Shown piece by piece: positions 25,870-35,350 of a stretch of DNA of 64,000 nt (position 1 is the stretch's first letter; each line of letters starts with the position of its first letter). Source of the DNA: Xiheicaenibacterium sp046351325. GTDB taxonomy: Bacteria > Myxococcota_A > Polyangia > Polyangiales > Polyangiaceae. The stretch spans positions 1 through 64,000 of the forward strand of contig JAXLYR010000010.1 of assembly GCA_046351325.1 (NCBI GenBank), given 5' to 3'. Position numbers and translations under genes: made by a program. The notes below the pieces were generated by a model. That model did not search any database, was not told the origin of the DNA, and was given only the letters and a program-made list of their open reading frames with translations.

Positions 25870-27033
25870 TCATCGTTTGCGACGCCGCTTTGCATGCGTC
25901 GCGCGCGCCTGGCCGATCCAGCCCTTGTGTCGATAGTAGAGGAGGAGCCCGCCGGCGCTGACGAACATCACCAGGATCGAGAACGGGTAACCGTATCGCC
26001 AGTTGAGTTCGGGCATGTTCCAGCCCGAACGATCCGTGTTGAAGTTCATGCCGTAGACGCCCGCCACGAAGGTCATCGGCAGGAAGATCGTGGAGACGAT
26101 CGTCAGCACCTTCATGACCTCGTTCAAGCGGTTGGACACCCCCGTCATGAGGAGGTCCATCAAGCTCGACGCGATCTCGCGAAAGGTCTCGACCATGTCC
26201 ATGATTTGGACGGCGTGGTCGTAGGTGTCGCGCAGGTAGCGCTGGACCTCGGGGGTGATGTGAATCGACTCGTCGCGGAGCAAGCCGGCGAGCAAATCGC
26301 GCTGCGGCCAGATGGCGCGGCGGAGCTGCAAGAGCTCACGTTTCAGCTCGAAGATCTCGGTCGAGGCGGCGGCCGCGTGCGAACGAAGGATGCGCATCTC
26401 GAGGTCGTCGAGGCGCTCGCCGTAGTGTTCGAGCACGGGATAGAACCCGTCAATGACGGCGTCGAAGAGCGCGTACGCGAGATAGTCGGCGCCGAGCTTT
26501 CGGATCATGCCCTTGCCGCTGCGGATGCGAGAGCGCAGCCCATCGAGGCAGTCGACCTCGCGCTCCTCCTGCACGGTGACGACGTAGCCTCGGCCGAAGA
26601 GGATGGCGAACTGCTCGGTTTGTAGAGCGCCAGCCTTGAGGCTCACCATCCGCGTGATGATGAGCTGTTGGTTGGGGTAGGGGTCGGCTTTGGGGCGCTG
26701 CGGGACGTTGACCATGTCCTCGAGGGCCAGCGGATGGATCTCGAAGATCTCGGCGAGCTTGCGGAAGGTCGGCGCGTGACCGATGCCGCGGATGTCGACC
26801 CACGTCGTGCTGTCCTCGTTCACGTGAGGGATGCAGTCCTCGATTCGCTGGATGCGGCGCTCCTCGACGTGGTTGGCGTCGAAGTCGACGAGGAACATCT
26901 GCGGGGGTTCATCGCTCTCGATGCGAAGCGTGCCCGGCGAAGCTCCGATGGGCTCGTTCGGCATTCGGAGCAAGCGACTGGCGGGCGGCGGCGCGTCGTC
27001 GTCCTGGTCGCGATCGCTGCGAAGGGTCGTCAT
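25870..27033 (-). CDS. corA: CorA-type Mg2+/Co2+ transport protein
   Basis: 387 residues from ATG 27033. A long soluble alpha/beta N-terminal domain (WVDIRGIGHAPTFRKLAEIFEIHPLALEDMVN) leads to the helical stalk. Two transmembrane helices follow, with the signature YGMNF after the first (LTIVSTIFLPMTFVAGVYGMNF). CorA forms a pentameric channel for divalent metals. The C-terminus is short and basic, as expected. It is divergent from the phosphopantetheinyl transferase gene with about 100 bases between them. Confidence 0.96.
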   Translation of the reverse strand: MTTLRSDRDQDDDAPPPASRLLRMPNEPIGASPGTLRIESDEPPQMFLVDFDANHVEERRIQRIEDCIPHVNEDSTTWVDIRGIGHAPTFRKLAEIFEIHPLALEDMVNVPQRPKADPYPNQQLIITRMVSLKAGALQTEQFAILFGRGYVVTVQEEREVDCLDGLRSRIRSGKGMIRKLGADYLAYALFDAVIDGFYPVLEHYGERLDDLEMRILRSHAAAASTEIFELKRELLQLRRAIWPQRDLLAGLLRDESIHITPEVQRYLRDTYDHAVQIMDMVETFREIASSLMDLLMTGVSNRLNEVMKVLTIVSTIFLPMTFVAGVYGMNFNTDRSGWNMPELNWRYGYPFSILVMFVSAGGLLLYYRHKGWIGQARATHAKRRRKR

Positions 27034-27131
27034 GGCGGGCCCATCGTTCCGCGAAGCGTCCGGTCGGGCAACTCGGCGTGGAAAACTGCACACCTCGGGA
27101 TGTGTTTGAGGCAGGCTGCCCGCGCTGAAGG

Positions 27132-27842
27132 GTGCATCTCTCCCCCCCAAAAATAGACCTGGCCATCGACGACGGCGCTGTGCTCGAGCTCGGGGAGGGC
27201 CGCTTGTCGGTCGTGCCGATCGACGAGAGACTCACGCATCGAGCGCTCACGACCGCCGAGCGATCAGCGCACGCGGCGCTCGCAGAACGACGCCAGCGCA
27301 CCTGGCTCGCTGGACGGGTCGCGTTGCGACAGGCGCTCGGTGCGGTCGGCGCCCCGACCGAAGTGGATCTGCTGCCTGACGATCGCGGCGCGCCCCGTGT
27401 TCCGCAGGGATTTGCCGGCTCGATCGCGCACAAGGACGATGTCGCGGTGGCCTTCGCGCGACCGCACGACGGGAGCGACGTCGGGGTCGACGTGGAGCAC
27501 GACGAACCGCTGCGCGTCGACATCTCTCGGAAGATCATGACCGACGAGGAGCTCGCGCGCGTCGCAGCGTGGTCGACGCACGAGCGTGCGCGCGCCGTGC
27601 GGGTCACGTTCGCGGTGAAGGAGGCGATCTACAAAGCCATCGATCCGGTGTGTCGGCGCTACGTCGCGTTCACCGAGGTCGAGCTCGACTTCGTGTCCAG
27701 CGACGGTGGAGTGGCTCTCGTGAAGCCGAGGCTCGATCCGGAGGCGATCGTTGGACCTCCAACGATCGCGGCAGCTTGGGGCACGCTCGCGCTCGCGTCG
27801 CGCCGGTTCATCCTCGCGTTCGCGACGGCGCGTTGGCCCTAG
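27132..27842 (+). CDS. 4'-phosphopantetheinyl transferase (Sfp type)
   Basis: 236 residues from GTG 27132. Sfp-type enzymes move the phosphopantetheine arm of CoA to carrier proteins. The two metal and CoA motifs are intact: VGVDVE with Asp120 and Glu122, and FAVKEAIYKA with Lys163, Glu164 and Lys168. It also has the short SIAHKDD substrate loop. No carrier-protein, PKS or NRPS gene lies in the window, so its partners are elsewhere. It may serve secondary metabolism or a fatty-acid type carrier; sequence alone does not decide. Confidence 0.93.
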   Translation: MHLSPPKIDLAIDDGAVLELGEGRLSVVPIDERLTHRALTTAERSAHAALAERRQRTWLAGRVALRQALGAVGAPTEVDLLPDDRGAPRVPQGFAGSIAHKDDVAVAFARPHDGSDVGVDVEHDEPLRVDISRKIMTDEELARVAAWSTHERARAVRVTFAVKEAIYKAIDPVCRRYVAFTEVELDFVSSDGGVALVKPRLDPEAIVGPPTIAAAWGTLALASRRFILAFATARWP

Positions 27843-27852
27843 CCCCGCAGCG

Positions 27853-28572
27853 CTAGTTCGAGCAATCGGGGACGCCTGTCGACGGATCGGAAGGGTCCTT
27901 GCCCTCGAAGCAGGTTCGCTCGGGGCCGTCGCCGTAGTGCGCCTCGATGAACGCGTCGATGCTGGGTCGGTCGATGCAGGTGGCGACGTAGGTCGCGCGC
28001 CACGCCGATATCCCGATGGGGAGATCGAGCAAGGGGTCGGGCGTGATCACGATCCTCGAGCGCTCCGCGCCCATCGCGGACGTCGCGCAGAGAGCATCGA
28101 CACCGTAGGTCGTGGCCGCGTCTTGGAAGGCCTGCGGCACGTCCGTGCAGCCGTCGCAGTCGTAGGCGAGCACCACAGCGCCGTGCTCGAGGTCGTGGAC
28201 GAGCATCTCTCGGGGCACGGGATCGACGTAGGTCTTGAACGCCGCCCAGACCGGCCAGTGATTGCCGCTCGAGGGTGGGTTCGTTCCGTAGTCGACGTGC
28301 GTGCACACGGGGACGTGGGTCTTTCCCTCCTCGGGCAGATTCTCGGTGATGGTGACGGTGCATTCCGAGAAGCCGGGAAGGGGAGGCGCATCCGGGGTGA
28401 GTTCGGTGACGATGGGCTCGTTTGCAGCGCCACCTGCACCGCCCGCAGGGCTGCCGCCCGAGCCACCGCCCATGCCGCCCGCGCCGTCGTCGCCGCACGC
28501 GGAGAGCAAGAGGACACACGCTATCGCGCTGCAGACTTTCGCAGGTGCGCGCAGAAGAAAGGAGGGGATCAC
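27853..28572 (-). CDS. DUF3105-domain lipoprotein
   Basis: 239 residues. The signal peptide ends in the lipobox LLLSAC, followed by a Gly/Ala linker (GAGGMGGGSGGSPAGGAGG) typical of myxobacterial lipoproteins. The mature domain holds the DUF3105 signature: YGTNPPSSGNHWP and VHDLEHGAVVLAY, with conserved His and Glu that may form a metal or acid-base site. Function of DUF3105 is not known. It is divergent from the lipoprotein at 28631 (58 bases between starts). Confidence 0.9.
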   Translation of the reverse strand: MIPSFLLRAPAKVCSAIACVLLLSACGDDGAGGMGGGSGGSPAGGAGGAANEPIVTELTPDAPPLPGFSECTVTITENLPEEGKTHVPVCTHVDYGTNPPSSGNHWPVWAAFKTYVDPVPREMLVHDLEHGAVVLAYDCDGCTDVPQAFQDAATTYGVDALCATSAMGAERSRIVITPDPLLDLPIGISAWRATYVATCIDRPSIDAFIEAHYGDGPERTCFEGKDPSDPSTGVPDCSN

Positions 28573-28630
28573 GCGGCCAGTCTACCGCGCAGCCGGCCGC
28601 AAGCTCGAAGGGAGAGGTAGACTGCCGGAG

Positions 28631-29272
28631 ATGGTTCGAAAGACGACGGCGGGCCTCGCGATCGGGCTGTGCGTGTTGGGGCTCAGTTGCACGGTGTCCA
28701 CGGCACCTCGTAAGCCGCTCCCAAAGGACGACGAGCCCGCGGAGCGCTCGAACGACAAGACGTCCGTCCATCACCAGACGGGCAACGATGCACCAGAGAT
28801 CAGCCGTTCGGCGGGGACCCCCGCGAACGTGGTCGTGCTCTGGCCACGCATCATCCCTCGCACGGAGGACCCCGCTGTCACGAACCTCGCCACGGCGATT
28901 CAGTCGAGGCTCGCCTTGGTCGCGAAGAACGCTGGCCTCGAGGTCGACCGTCGTCCTGCTCCCGAGCGCGTGTGTCCGCGCCCCTCGGGCTGCGAGGGCG
29001 TCAGCCTCGGTGCGGTGCTCGCGGTGCGAGATGGAGCCTGCGCTGTGGTGGGGTTGGTCGGACCGCCCGGGACCGCTGACGTGGAGCTTGTCCCTCTGGC
29101 CGGGGGTGTGGATCTCAAGATGGCGGCGACTCCGTTTCGAGACCCGCCCGAGAACGCTGTGACTGTCAACGAATTCGAGAAGTGCAGCGACCTCTTGTCG
29201 AAGCTCGAATCGAATGTTGCATTCCCAGGTGAGGAGAAGCTCGGGCAGACGCTTGCTCGCGCGCGGAAATGA
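28631..29272 (+). CDS. Predicted lipoprotein, unknown function
   Basis: 213 residues from ATG 28631. Lipobox LGLSC at about residue 20. A polar linker of about 35 residues precedes a globular alpha/beta part (VVVLWPRIIPRTEDPAVTNLATAIQSRLALVAKNAG). Two Cys in VCPRPSGCEG could form a disulfide. No motif recognised. A hairpin follows the stop. Confidence 0.72.
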   Translation: MVRKTTAGLAIGLCVLGLSCTVSTAPRKPLPKDDEPAERSNDKTSVHHQTGNDAPEISRSAGTPANVVVLWPRIIPRTEDPAVTNLATAIQSRLALVAKNAGLEVDRRPAPERVCPRPSGCEGVSLGAVLAVRDGACAVVGLVGPPGTADVELVPLAGGVDLKMAATPFRDPPENAVTVNEFEKCSDLLSKLESNVAFPGEEKLGQTLARARK

Positions 29273-29280
29273 GCCTTCTC

Positions 29281-29303
29281 CGAGGGGTGAGAGACGCCCC
29301 TCG
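29281..29303 (+). terminator. Possible terminator hairpin
   Basis: cgagggg and cccctcg form a 7-bp stem with a 9-base loop just after the stop of the 28631 gene. A run of seven T (29333-29339) lies 30 bases further on, too far for a standard intrinsic terminator, so the call is weak. Confidence 0.3.
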
Positions 29304-29406
29304 AGAAACCCAGCGAAGTCCGATTCGTCCGGTTTTTTTGCGCACCTGTGCAGGCTGACTTCGGTATTCTCGCGCGTAATATCCGGTCCCTTTTGGCGAC
29401 CCGACG

Positions 29407-32301
29407 ATGACCAAACTTCTCACCGCCCGTGACCTGCTCGACCTGGTCCGACAGACCGAGGGCGAGGACCGCGATGCGGTCGAGACCATCGTCGGACCGA
29501 CTACGCTCGGGCGACGCGTTTACCGAGGGTCAGCGAACCGCCGGCCTCGACCCCCAGAACGACCCGCGAGGCCGGTCGCTTCCCCCGCTCCAGGGCAATC
29601 GCCCGCGGTGGCTCGTGGCCCTCGCAACACCCAGCTGATCGAGCCTCCGAAGGGCACCGCCAAGGCAGGCGCTGTCGCACCAGGGGCACGCGCCGTCACG
29701 GCTCCGATGCCCACGCCAGCTGCCCCTGCGGCCGCGCCAGCACCGCAAGCCGCCCCGGCATTGGCGCGTCCTCCGCAAGTGCGTCGGGACACGGTCCCGA
29801 TGCCGAAGGTCACCAACCCGGCGCTCGCAGAAGATACGAGCGAGTACGTCCGGGACGACGCGAAGACGCTGGAGATCCAGCTCCCAAAACCGGCCCCGAC
29901 AAAAGCGGGAGCGCCAGCGCCGCAAGCGCCCGAACCCGATCCTGCCCAAGGCCCCAAGCGATCGCTCTCCCCAGCCCAGCCTTTGCGAAAGGTCTCGATG
30001 GGCGTCTGGGGCCGCACGCAGGAGTCCCCAGCCGCGCAGGGCAGCCCGACCTCGAATCTCAAGACAAAGCCTGATTCGAAGACGAAGCGGCCCTCCGATC
30101 CGCCGGTCGCACCGATCATCCAAGAGGAGCCGACGACGCCATCGCGCGACCACGCGGTCGCAGCAGCGGCGGCCGCCGCAAAGGCCGCCGAGGCGCCGAG
30201 TCCAATCGTCGCGACGCTTCCCACTCCGAACTTGGCGGCGCTCGGGATTACCGCGTCGCCGTCGGGTGGATTGCCCGTTCCTGGGCTTCCAACGCCGGTC
30301 GACACGACGCCCACGTCGAGCCCCGCACGCGGTTCGGTCGCGTCGATGTTCTCCTGGGTTACCCAGCGAACGGATTGGGCTCCGCCCGCAGAGCCGCTCG
30401 AGCCACCGCCGGCAACGCCGGCTTCGCCGATCCTCCCGTCGCTCGGGGCGAGCTCAGTCGGGGCCCCCGTGATTCCACCCCCGATTGGGGTTTCGCCGCT
30501 GGCGATCTCGAGCACGCCCATCATTCCACCCCTCGTGGTGGAGCCGGTCGTGCCGCCATTGGTCGAGCCTCCAGCTCCGCCGGTGGTGCCAGCGCCGGTG
30601 GTGCCAGCGCCGGTGCCGATGCCAGCGCAGCCTCCGAGCGTGGCGAAGAAGCCGGCCGCGACGCCCGTAGAGCCCACGCCTCCGACGGAATCCGTCGTCG
30701 CGGAGGAGCCGATCGCGCTCAACTCCGAAGAGACGTTGGTGCTCATTCACTTCGACGCCAGCGTCCCGCTCGATGCGCTCGCGGAGCGCACGGGGCTCTC
30801 CGAGTTTCGCCTGAAACACCACATCGTCAACCTGACGAAGCGCGGGGTTCTCGACGACCCGAACGCACCCCCGGCGCCCCCGGCACCGCCGGCGCCGGCA
30901 CCTCCGGCGCTGGTGAAAAGCGGTCCTTCGACTCCAACCCCAGAGCTCAAGCCCCCGACGTCGACACCTGCACAGCCACGGCTCGCGCCACCTCCCGTCG
31001 TGGCAGCCGCAGCCTCGACGAAGCTGGCGCCGCCGACGCCATCCGCGCCGTCGCTTCCTGACTCGACGCTCACTCCACCCACCGAACGGGGCACGCCCCA
31101 GTTCGAGGAGATCGACTCGCAGCCGACGCTTCTGGAGATCGATCTCGCTGCGCTCGCAGCGGCTGAACGCGAGCACGCGCGAGCCGGCGCTGCAGCGGCC
31201 GAAGACGAGCCGGACTTTGCGGTGCTCGTCGATCGGCCGTTTTCGAAGACCGTCGAGGAGAAGGCTCCATTCGGCCCGCCCTCTTCTCGACGCCCCGCGA
31301 CGCAGCCCACGCAGCAGCAACCCACGACTCAGCCTTCGATGCAGGCGCCGCACGCGAAGGTTGCTGAGTTCGCGGCACTCGACGAGCTCGCCCCGGACAC
31401 TGAGACCACGATCGTAGACTCGGGCACGGCCCACGCAGCCGAGGCTGCGCGCGATCGCACCGCAGCGCATGTGGGCGCTCGAACCGAGGACGCTGCCGCG
31501 AGCGTCGCCCCGACCACGGCCCCGAGCGCGACCGACGAAGGTGAAGGTTTCGTAGACGACGAGCCCGGCGAATCCGAAGACGTCGGCGAAGGCGCGCACG
31601 ACCCACGGAATTACCTCGCTCACTTCGAGAAGGTGCTCGCGCCGCTCCCGACCGATCAGCGAGCGAAGCTCGCGTCGGTCGCAACGGGGATCGATCTCTA
31701 CGCGCTCGTCTACGACAAGGAACCCGACGTCGCGCGTGCGCTCTGGCAGAACATCAACATCTCGCACGAGCACGCGCGGTTCGCGGCGTTCCACCACCGC
31801 ACGACCGTAGGTCTCGACCTCATCGCCCAGAACGGTGAGTACCTGCGCGACTCGGTCGTGCAGCGGCGCATCGTTCGCAACCCTGTCGTCAGTGAGCAAC
31901 TGCTCCGCCGACTGCTTCTGCCGAAGAGGCTGATCGACATCTACAAGGTCACGCTCGACCGCGAAGCAGCCGAGCGCACCCGAGCGAGCGCTCGTAGCTT
32001 CCTCAGAAACAAGTTCGCGACGACGGACCCCGAAGATCGGCTCGAGCTGATTTGGAAAACCGAGGGCCGCGCATTGACCGCGCTCAGCGGGCTCTCCCTC
32101 GACAGCAAGACCGCCGCGCTCATCTGCGGGCGACAGATCATGTCGATCATGCTGGTGCAGAGCTTCACGCGATTTGCGGCGACGCCGCCGTCGGTCATCG
32201 CCCACTTCTTGAAGCAGCCGCTCGTCAAGCGGCAGGTCCACCTCCGCAACGCGCTGCTCAAACACCCGAACTGCCCGAGCGACGCGAAGCGCGCGTTCTG
32301 A
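29407..32301 (+). CDS. Large Pro/Ala-rich protein with HTH-like and helical-repeat domains
   Basis: 964 residues. Residues 1-45 are a short ordered segment (LLTARDLLDLVRQTEGEDRDAVETIVG). Residues 50-430 are Pro/Ala-rich and disordered. Residues 438-483 look like a winged-helix or HTH fold (LIHFDASVPLDALAERTGLSEFRLKHHIVNLTKRGVL). After another disordered region, residues 730-960 are helical repeats with LRV/HEAT-like phrases such as VRNPVVSEQLLRRLL and LKHPNCPSDAK. No signal peptide or membrane helix. It could be a cytoplasmic scaffold that links DNA or protein partners. I do not recognise the family. Confidence 0.85.
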   Translation: MTKLLTARDLLDLVRQTEGEDRDAVETIVGPTTLGRRVYRGSANRRPRPPERPARPVASPAPGQSPAVARGPRNTQLIEPPKGTAKAGAVAPGARAVTAPMPTPAAPAAAPAPQAAPALARPPQVRRDTVPMPKVTNPALAEDTSEYVRDDAKTLEIQLPKPAPTKAGAPAPQAPEPDPAQGPKRSLSPAQPLRKVSMGVWGRTQESPAAQGSPTSNLKTKPDSKTKRPSDPPVAPIIQEEPTTPSRDHAVAAAAAAAKAAEAPSPIVATLPTPNLAALGITASPSGGLPVPGLPTPVDTTPTSSPARGSVASMFSWVTQRTDWAPPAEPLEPPPATPASPILPSLGASSVGAPVIPPPIGVSPLAISSTPIIPPLVVEPVVPPLVEPPAPPVVPAPVVPAPVPMPAQPPSVAKKPAATPVEPTPPTESVVAEEPIALNSEETLVLIHFDASVPLDALAERTGLSEFRLKHHIVNLTKRGVLDDPNAPPAPPAPPAPAPPALVKSGPSTPTPELKPPTSTPAQPRLAPPPVVAAAASTKLAPPTPSAPSLPDSTLTPPTERGTPQFEEIDSQPTLLEIDLAALAAAEREHARAGAAAAEDEPDFAVLVDRPFSKTVEEKAPFGPPSSRRPATQPTQQQPTTQPSMQAPHAKVAEFAALDELAPDTETTIVDSGTAHAAEAARDRTAAHVGARTEDAAASVAPTTAPSATDEGEGFVDDEPGESEDVGEGAHDPRNYLAHFEKVLAPLPTDQRAKLASVATGIDLYALVYDKEPDVARALWQNINISHEHARFAAFHHRTTVGLDLIAQNGEYLRDSVVQRRIVRNPVVSEQLLRRLLLPKRLIDIYKVTLDREAAERTRASARSFLRNKFATTDPEDRLELIWKTEGRALTALSGLSLDSKTAALICGRQIMSIMLVQSFTRFAATPPSVIAHFLKQPLVKRQVHLRNALLKHPNCPSDAKRAF

Positions 32302-32304
32302 CGG

Positions 32305-33588
32305 CTATTGCGGTGCGCGCGCTGCGTCGACGGCTTCGACCACCCGACGCAGCGCGAGCAAGGTGACGAAGTTGCGGATGTTGTACCCGCAGTCGAGCCC
32401 TCGATCGTCGAGCACGCCGGCCCCCTCCTTGAAAGACGACAGGTGTACGGCGTCGGGGCCGAGACCGAAGTTCGTTGCGGCGTCGAGCGCGTGTCGCAGG
32501 TCGATGAACGGCAGGTGCTCGCGGCAGGCGATCTCTGCGGCGCGCGCGCTGTTGGCGTTTTGGCCGACGGCCACGCGCCAGTCGTTCTGTGGAGCGTCGG
32601 AGGGGCAGGCCTTCACCCCTGGCTGATCTCCGTGTCGCATCTCGTTCGAGAGGATCACGACGACGCCCTGGTCCTCCAGAGCGCGGACGGCTGCGAGAGT
32701 GTGCTTCTCGAACTCGTCGGCGATTTGCTCGGGCGGCGCGACTCTGTACGCGGCGTCGTTCGCGCCGAAAGTTACAACCGCGTAAGCCGGACTGATCCTG
32801 CGCACGAGATCGTCGATCGGCGTCGGCGCACCGTGGGGAGCATCGGTTGCGAAGCTCGCCCGCGCACCGACCATCGCAGCCCGAAAGGCGCGGAACGGAT
32901 CGAGCTCTTTTCCGTCGAGCACCTCGGCGCGCCCGCTGCGAAAGAAGTCGATCACGGTTCGACCGTCCGGTAGCGCGAGGGCCTTCTCAGCGAACTCTCC
33001 GAGCACGACCGAGCGATCACGCGCCGCTGAGAAAGGGCGCATGAAATCACCCGAGACCGTGACGCTGTCTCCCACCAACCCGAAGACGTCGGCCCGCCGA
33101 CCGAGCGCACGCCCACGCTCGAAAACCTCACGAGCGTGCGCTCGTGTTGCGTCGTCGAGCTCCGGCACGCTGAGGATGAGCCGCGCGAGGTCCTTTGCTT
33201 TGCGCTCGCCGAGACCGCAGCTCTTTGAGATCTTCGCGAGACCTGTTCGGAGAGGTTCGCAGTGCTCCAGCGCCGCGCCCGTGCGCGCATCGATGCGGCT
33301 GTGGTGATCGAGCGATGGCGGCCTGCATTGCGGGGCTCGAGCGAGGGACGGAAGGTGATTGGGCTGCGCTGGCATCCCCGCATCGGGGAGGGGCGGAGCG
33401 ACCGTGCGACGAGCATCGGCGCTTGCGCTCACGGCATCGACCGCGGCGCTGTCGGAGGTCGGCGGCGGTTGGGCGCGTTCGCTCCGAGCCTCCGAGCAAC
33501 CCGCGACGGCGACGAAGCAAGCCACGACCCGGGCAAGCCGCCGCGCATGGTGGGACCTCTCGGGTCGAGCGAACACGTCGTCAAGCAT
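32305..33588 (-). CDS. SGNH/GDSL-type hydrolase lipoprotein
   Basis: 427 residues from ATG 33588. A long basic n-region leads to a hydrophobic stretch with lipobox VAVAGC. SGNH blocks are visible: block I GDSVTVSGD with the nucleophile Ser, block III GANDA with the Asn, and block V DAVHLS with Asp and His. Such enzymes are esterases or lipases, sometimes acting on acetylated cell-wall or polysaccharide groups. The middle portion (FDRYGFSPFSAARD-like, here DFMRPFSAARDRS) agrees with this class. Probably periplasmic or outer-membrane anchored. It diverges from the propeller pair. Confidence 0.85.
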   Translation of the reverse strand: MLDDVFARPERSHHARRLARVVACFVAVAGCSEARSERAQPPPTSDSAAVDAVSASADARRTVAPPLPDAGMPAQPNHLPSLARAPQCRPPSLDHHSRIDARTGAALEHCEPLRTGLAKISKSCGLGERKAKDLARLILSVPELDDATRAHAREVFERGRALGRRADVFGLVGDSVTVSGDFMRPFSAARDRSVVLGEFAEKALALPDGRTVIDFFRSGRAEVLDGKELDPFRAFRAAMVGARASFATDAPHGAPTPIDDLVRRISPAYAVVTFGANDAAYRVAPPEQIADEFEKHTLAAVRALEDQGVVVILSNEMRHGDQPGVKACPSDAPQNDWRVAVGQNANSARAAEIACREHLPFIDLRHALDAATNFGLGPDAVHLSSFKEGAGVLDDRGLDCGYNIRNFVTLLALRRVVEAVDAARAPQ

Positions 33589-33697
33589 GAAGCCAGCGCC
33601 ACGCCAGGCTCGCACTTCGAGCCCAGAGGCGCACTTTACACGGGCGGCGCCGACAAGCCGATTGCAACGCTTCTGTCAGAGGGCTACACGACAGCGC

Positions 33698-35350
33698 GTG
33701 AGCTTGTCGTCCACCAGGCGATCACGCCGCTTGAGCCACACCTCGCGACTCGGGAAATGGGCGTTCGCCGGTGTGCTGAGCATCGCGACGAGCGCCTGCT
33801 TCGCCGATCCGAGCGATCTCGTCCCGCCTCGTCGCAGCCTCTACTTCCCCACGGCGCTCGTGGTCTCGCCGGGGCGCACGACGCTCTACGTCGTGAACAG
33901 CGACTTTGACCTGCAATACAACGGCGGCACGGTTCAGAGCGTCAACCTCGTGGACGTCGACGGTCAACCCGGCCTGCGCTCGACCGCGGAGCTCCTCGCG
34001 ACCGCGATCGAACAGGGTCTCGACCCGGAGGCTGCGTGCGCAACGATCGGCTCTCGCCCGAACAACTCGGAGACGCTGCACCCGGGGCCTTGCGAACCGA
34101 TCCAATTCCAGCCCTTCGTGCGGGACTTCGCGACCATCGGGGCCTTCGCGAACGCTGCAGCCATCGACACGCGTGAGGATGGCAAGCCAGGCGCGCGGTT
34201 GTTCGTCAGCGTTCGAGGCGACCCGTCCATCACGTACTTCGACATCCCTGACGACCGCGATCCCGCTGCGATCGTGAGCCCCTGCGACGGAGCCTTCTGC
34301 CTCGATTGCTCGGGAGAGGGCGACGAGAAGCGATGCGCTCGCAAGAATCAGATCGGCGAGAACGTCTTCACGAGCCAGCGTGGGCTCCTTCTTCCGACCG
34401 AGCCGAGCGGCGTCGACGTGCAGCCGGACTTGCGCAGCGATGCGGTCGTCGTGGCGCACCAGACCACGGGCACCGCGAGCCTCGTCGTGAACCACTGGCC
34501 GAGCAGCGGCGATGACTCGCTCTTCGAGTCGACCCCGTCGCTCGAGTTTCTCTTGGATGGACTCGCAGATGGCCCCTCGGCGGTCTTGCGAATCCCGCCT
34601 CCCGCGGTCGCCTTTCAACCTGGAGTCGGCTACCAGCCCGGCTTCATCATCAGCCACCGCGCCGCAGCTTCGCTCACGGTCGTCCGCTACGTGGATGACG
34701 CTGGAGCCACGCCGCCTCGGCCCTTCTTGACCCACGCGGACGACGTCTCCATCTCGGTCGCGGGTGACAACAGCGACATGCGCGGCATGGCCTTCGACAC
34801 CACCAACCGCGCCGCGTGCGAGAACCTCTGCGGCGACACGGCAAGCGCCGCCTGCCTTTCCGCATGCGCTGAGAACAATCCTGTTCCTTTCTACGTCGCT
34901 AGCCGCGCGCCTGCGTCTCTCGTCATTGGTGAGCTCACGACCACGACGGTCTCCGAAAATGGGACACCGACTGGCGTGCGGGAGAACATCACCTTCGATG
35001 AGTCGGTCTCGATGCCTCTCGGTGCAGCGGCCGTCGCTGTGGCCAAGGTCATCGCTGCAGACGGCTCGCTCGAGACGCGCGTCTTCGTCGTGTCGTTCGA
35101 TTCTCGATTCGTGACGATCTACGACCCGCGACTCCACCGCGTCGAGGCTCAGATTCGAACGGGCCGTGGCCCTGGAGCGATCGCGTTCGACGTGGGGCCT
35201 GACGATAGCGGTGTTCTGCGAAGTTACATGTACCTCGCCCACTTCACGGACTCTTACCTGAGCGTCGTCGATCTCGACACGCGGCGAATCACGTACGGAA
35301 CGACCATGTTCAGCGCGGGTCCCCCCGTCGCTCCCCGCGAGGAGCAGTGA
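33698..35350 (+). CDS. Secreted propeller-type protein, first of a pair
   Basis: 550 residues from GTG 33698. A basic N-terminus and a short hydrophobic segment (FAGVLSIATSAC) suggest export, although the lipobox is poor. Repeated segments such as LYVVNSDFDLQYNGGTVQSVNL and LEVRIVTIYDPRLHRVEAQIRTGRGPGAIAFD-like phrases indicate a YVTN-type beta-propeller. Several Cys pairs (CENLCGDTASAACLSAC) may form disulfides. The stop overlaps the next start as GTGA. Both genes probably act at the cell surface. Function unknown. Confidence 0.8.
   Translation: MSLSSTRRSRRLSHTSRLGKWAFAGVLSIATSACFADPSDLVPPRRSLYFPTALVVSPGRTTLYVVNSDFDLQYNGGTVQSVNLVDVDGQPGLRSTAELLATAIEQGLDPEAACATIGSRPNNSETLHPGPCEPIQFQPFVRDFATIGAFANAAAIDTREDGKPGARLFVSVRGDPSITYFDIPDDRDPAAIVSPCDGAFCLDCSGEGDEKRCARKNQIGENVFTSQRGLLLPTEPSGVDVQPDLRSDAVVVAHQTTGTASLVVNHWPSSGDDSLFESTPSLEFLLDGLADGPSAVLRIPPPAVAFQPGVGYQPGFIISHRAAASLTVVRYVDDAGATPPRPFLTHADDVSISVAGDNSDMRGMAFDTTNRAACENLCGDTASAACLSACAENNPVPFYVASRAPASLVIGELTTTTVSENGTPTGVRENITFDESVSMPLGAAAVAVAKVIAADGSLETRVFVVSFDSRFVTIYDPRLHRVEAQIRTGRGPGAIAFDVGPDDSGVLRSYMYLAHFTDSYLSVVDLDTRRITYGTTMFSAGPPVAPREEQ

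Noticed and set aside
30454..32265. Antisense frame of about 600 residues opposite the Pro/Ala-rich gene
   Set aside because: High-GC codon bias leaves the opposite frame open; its composition is Arg-rich with no domain.
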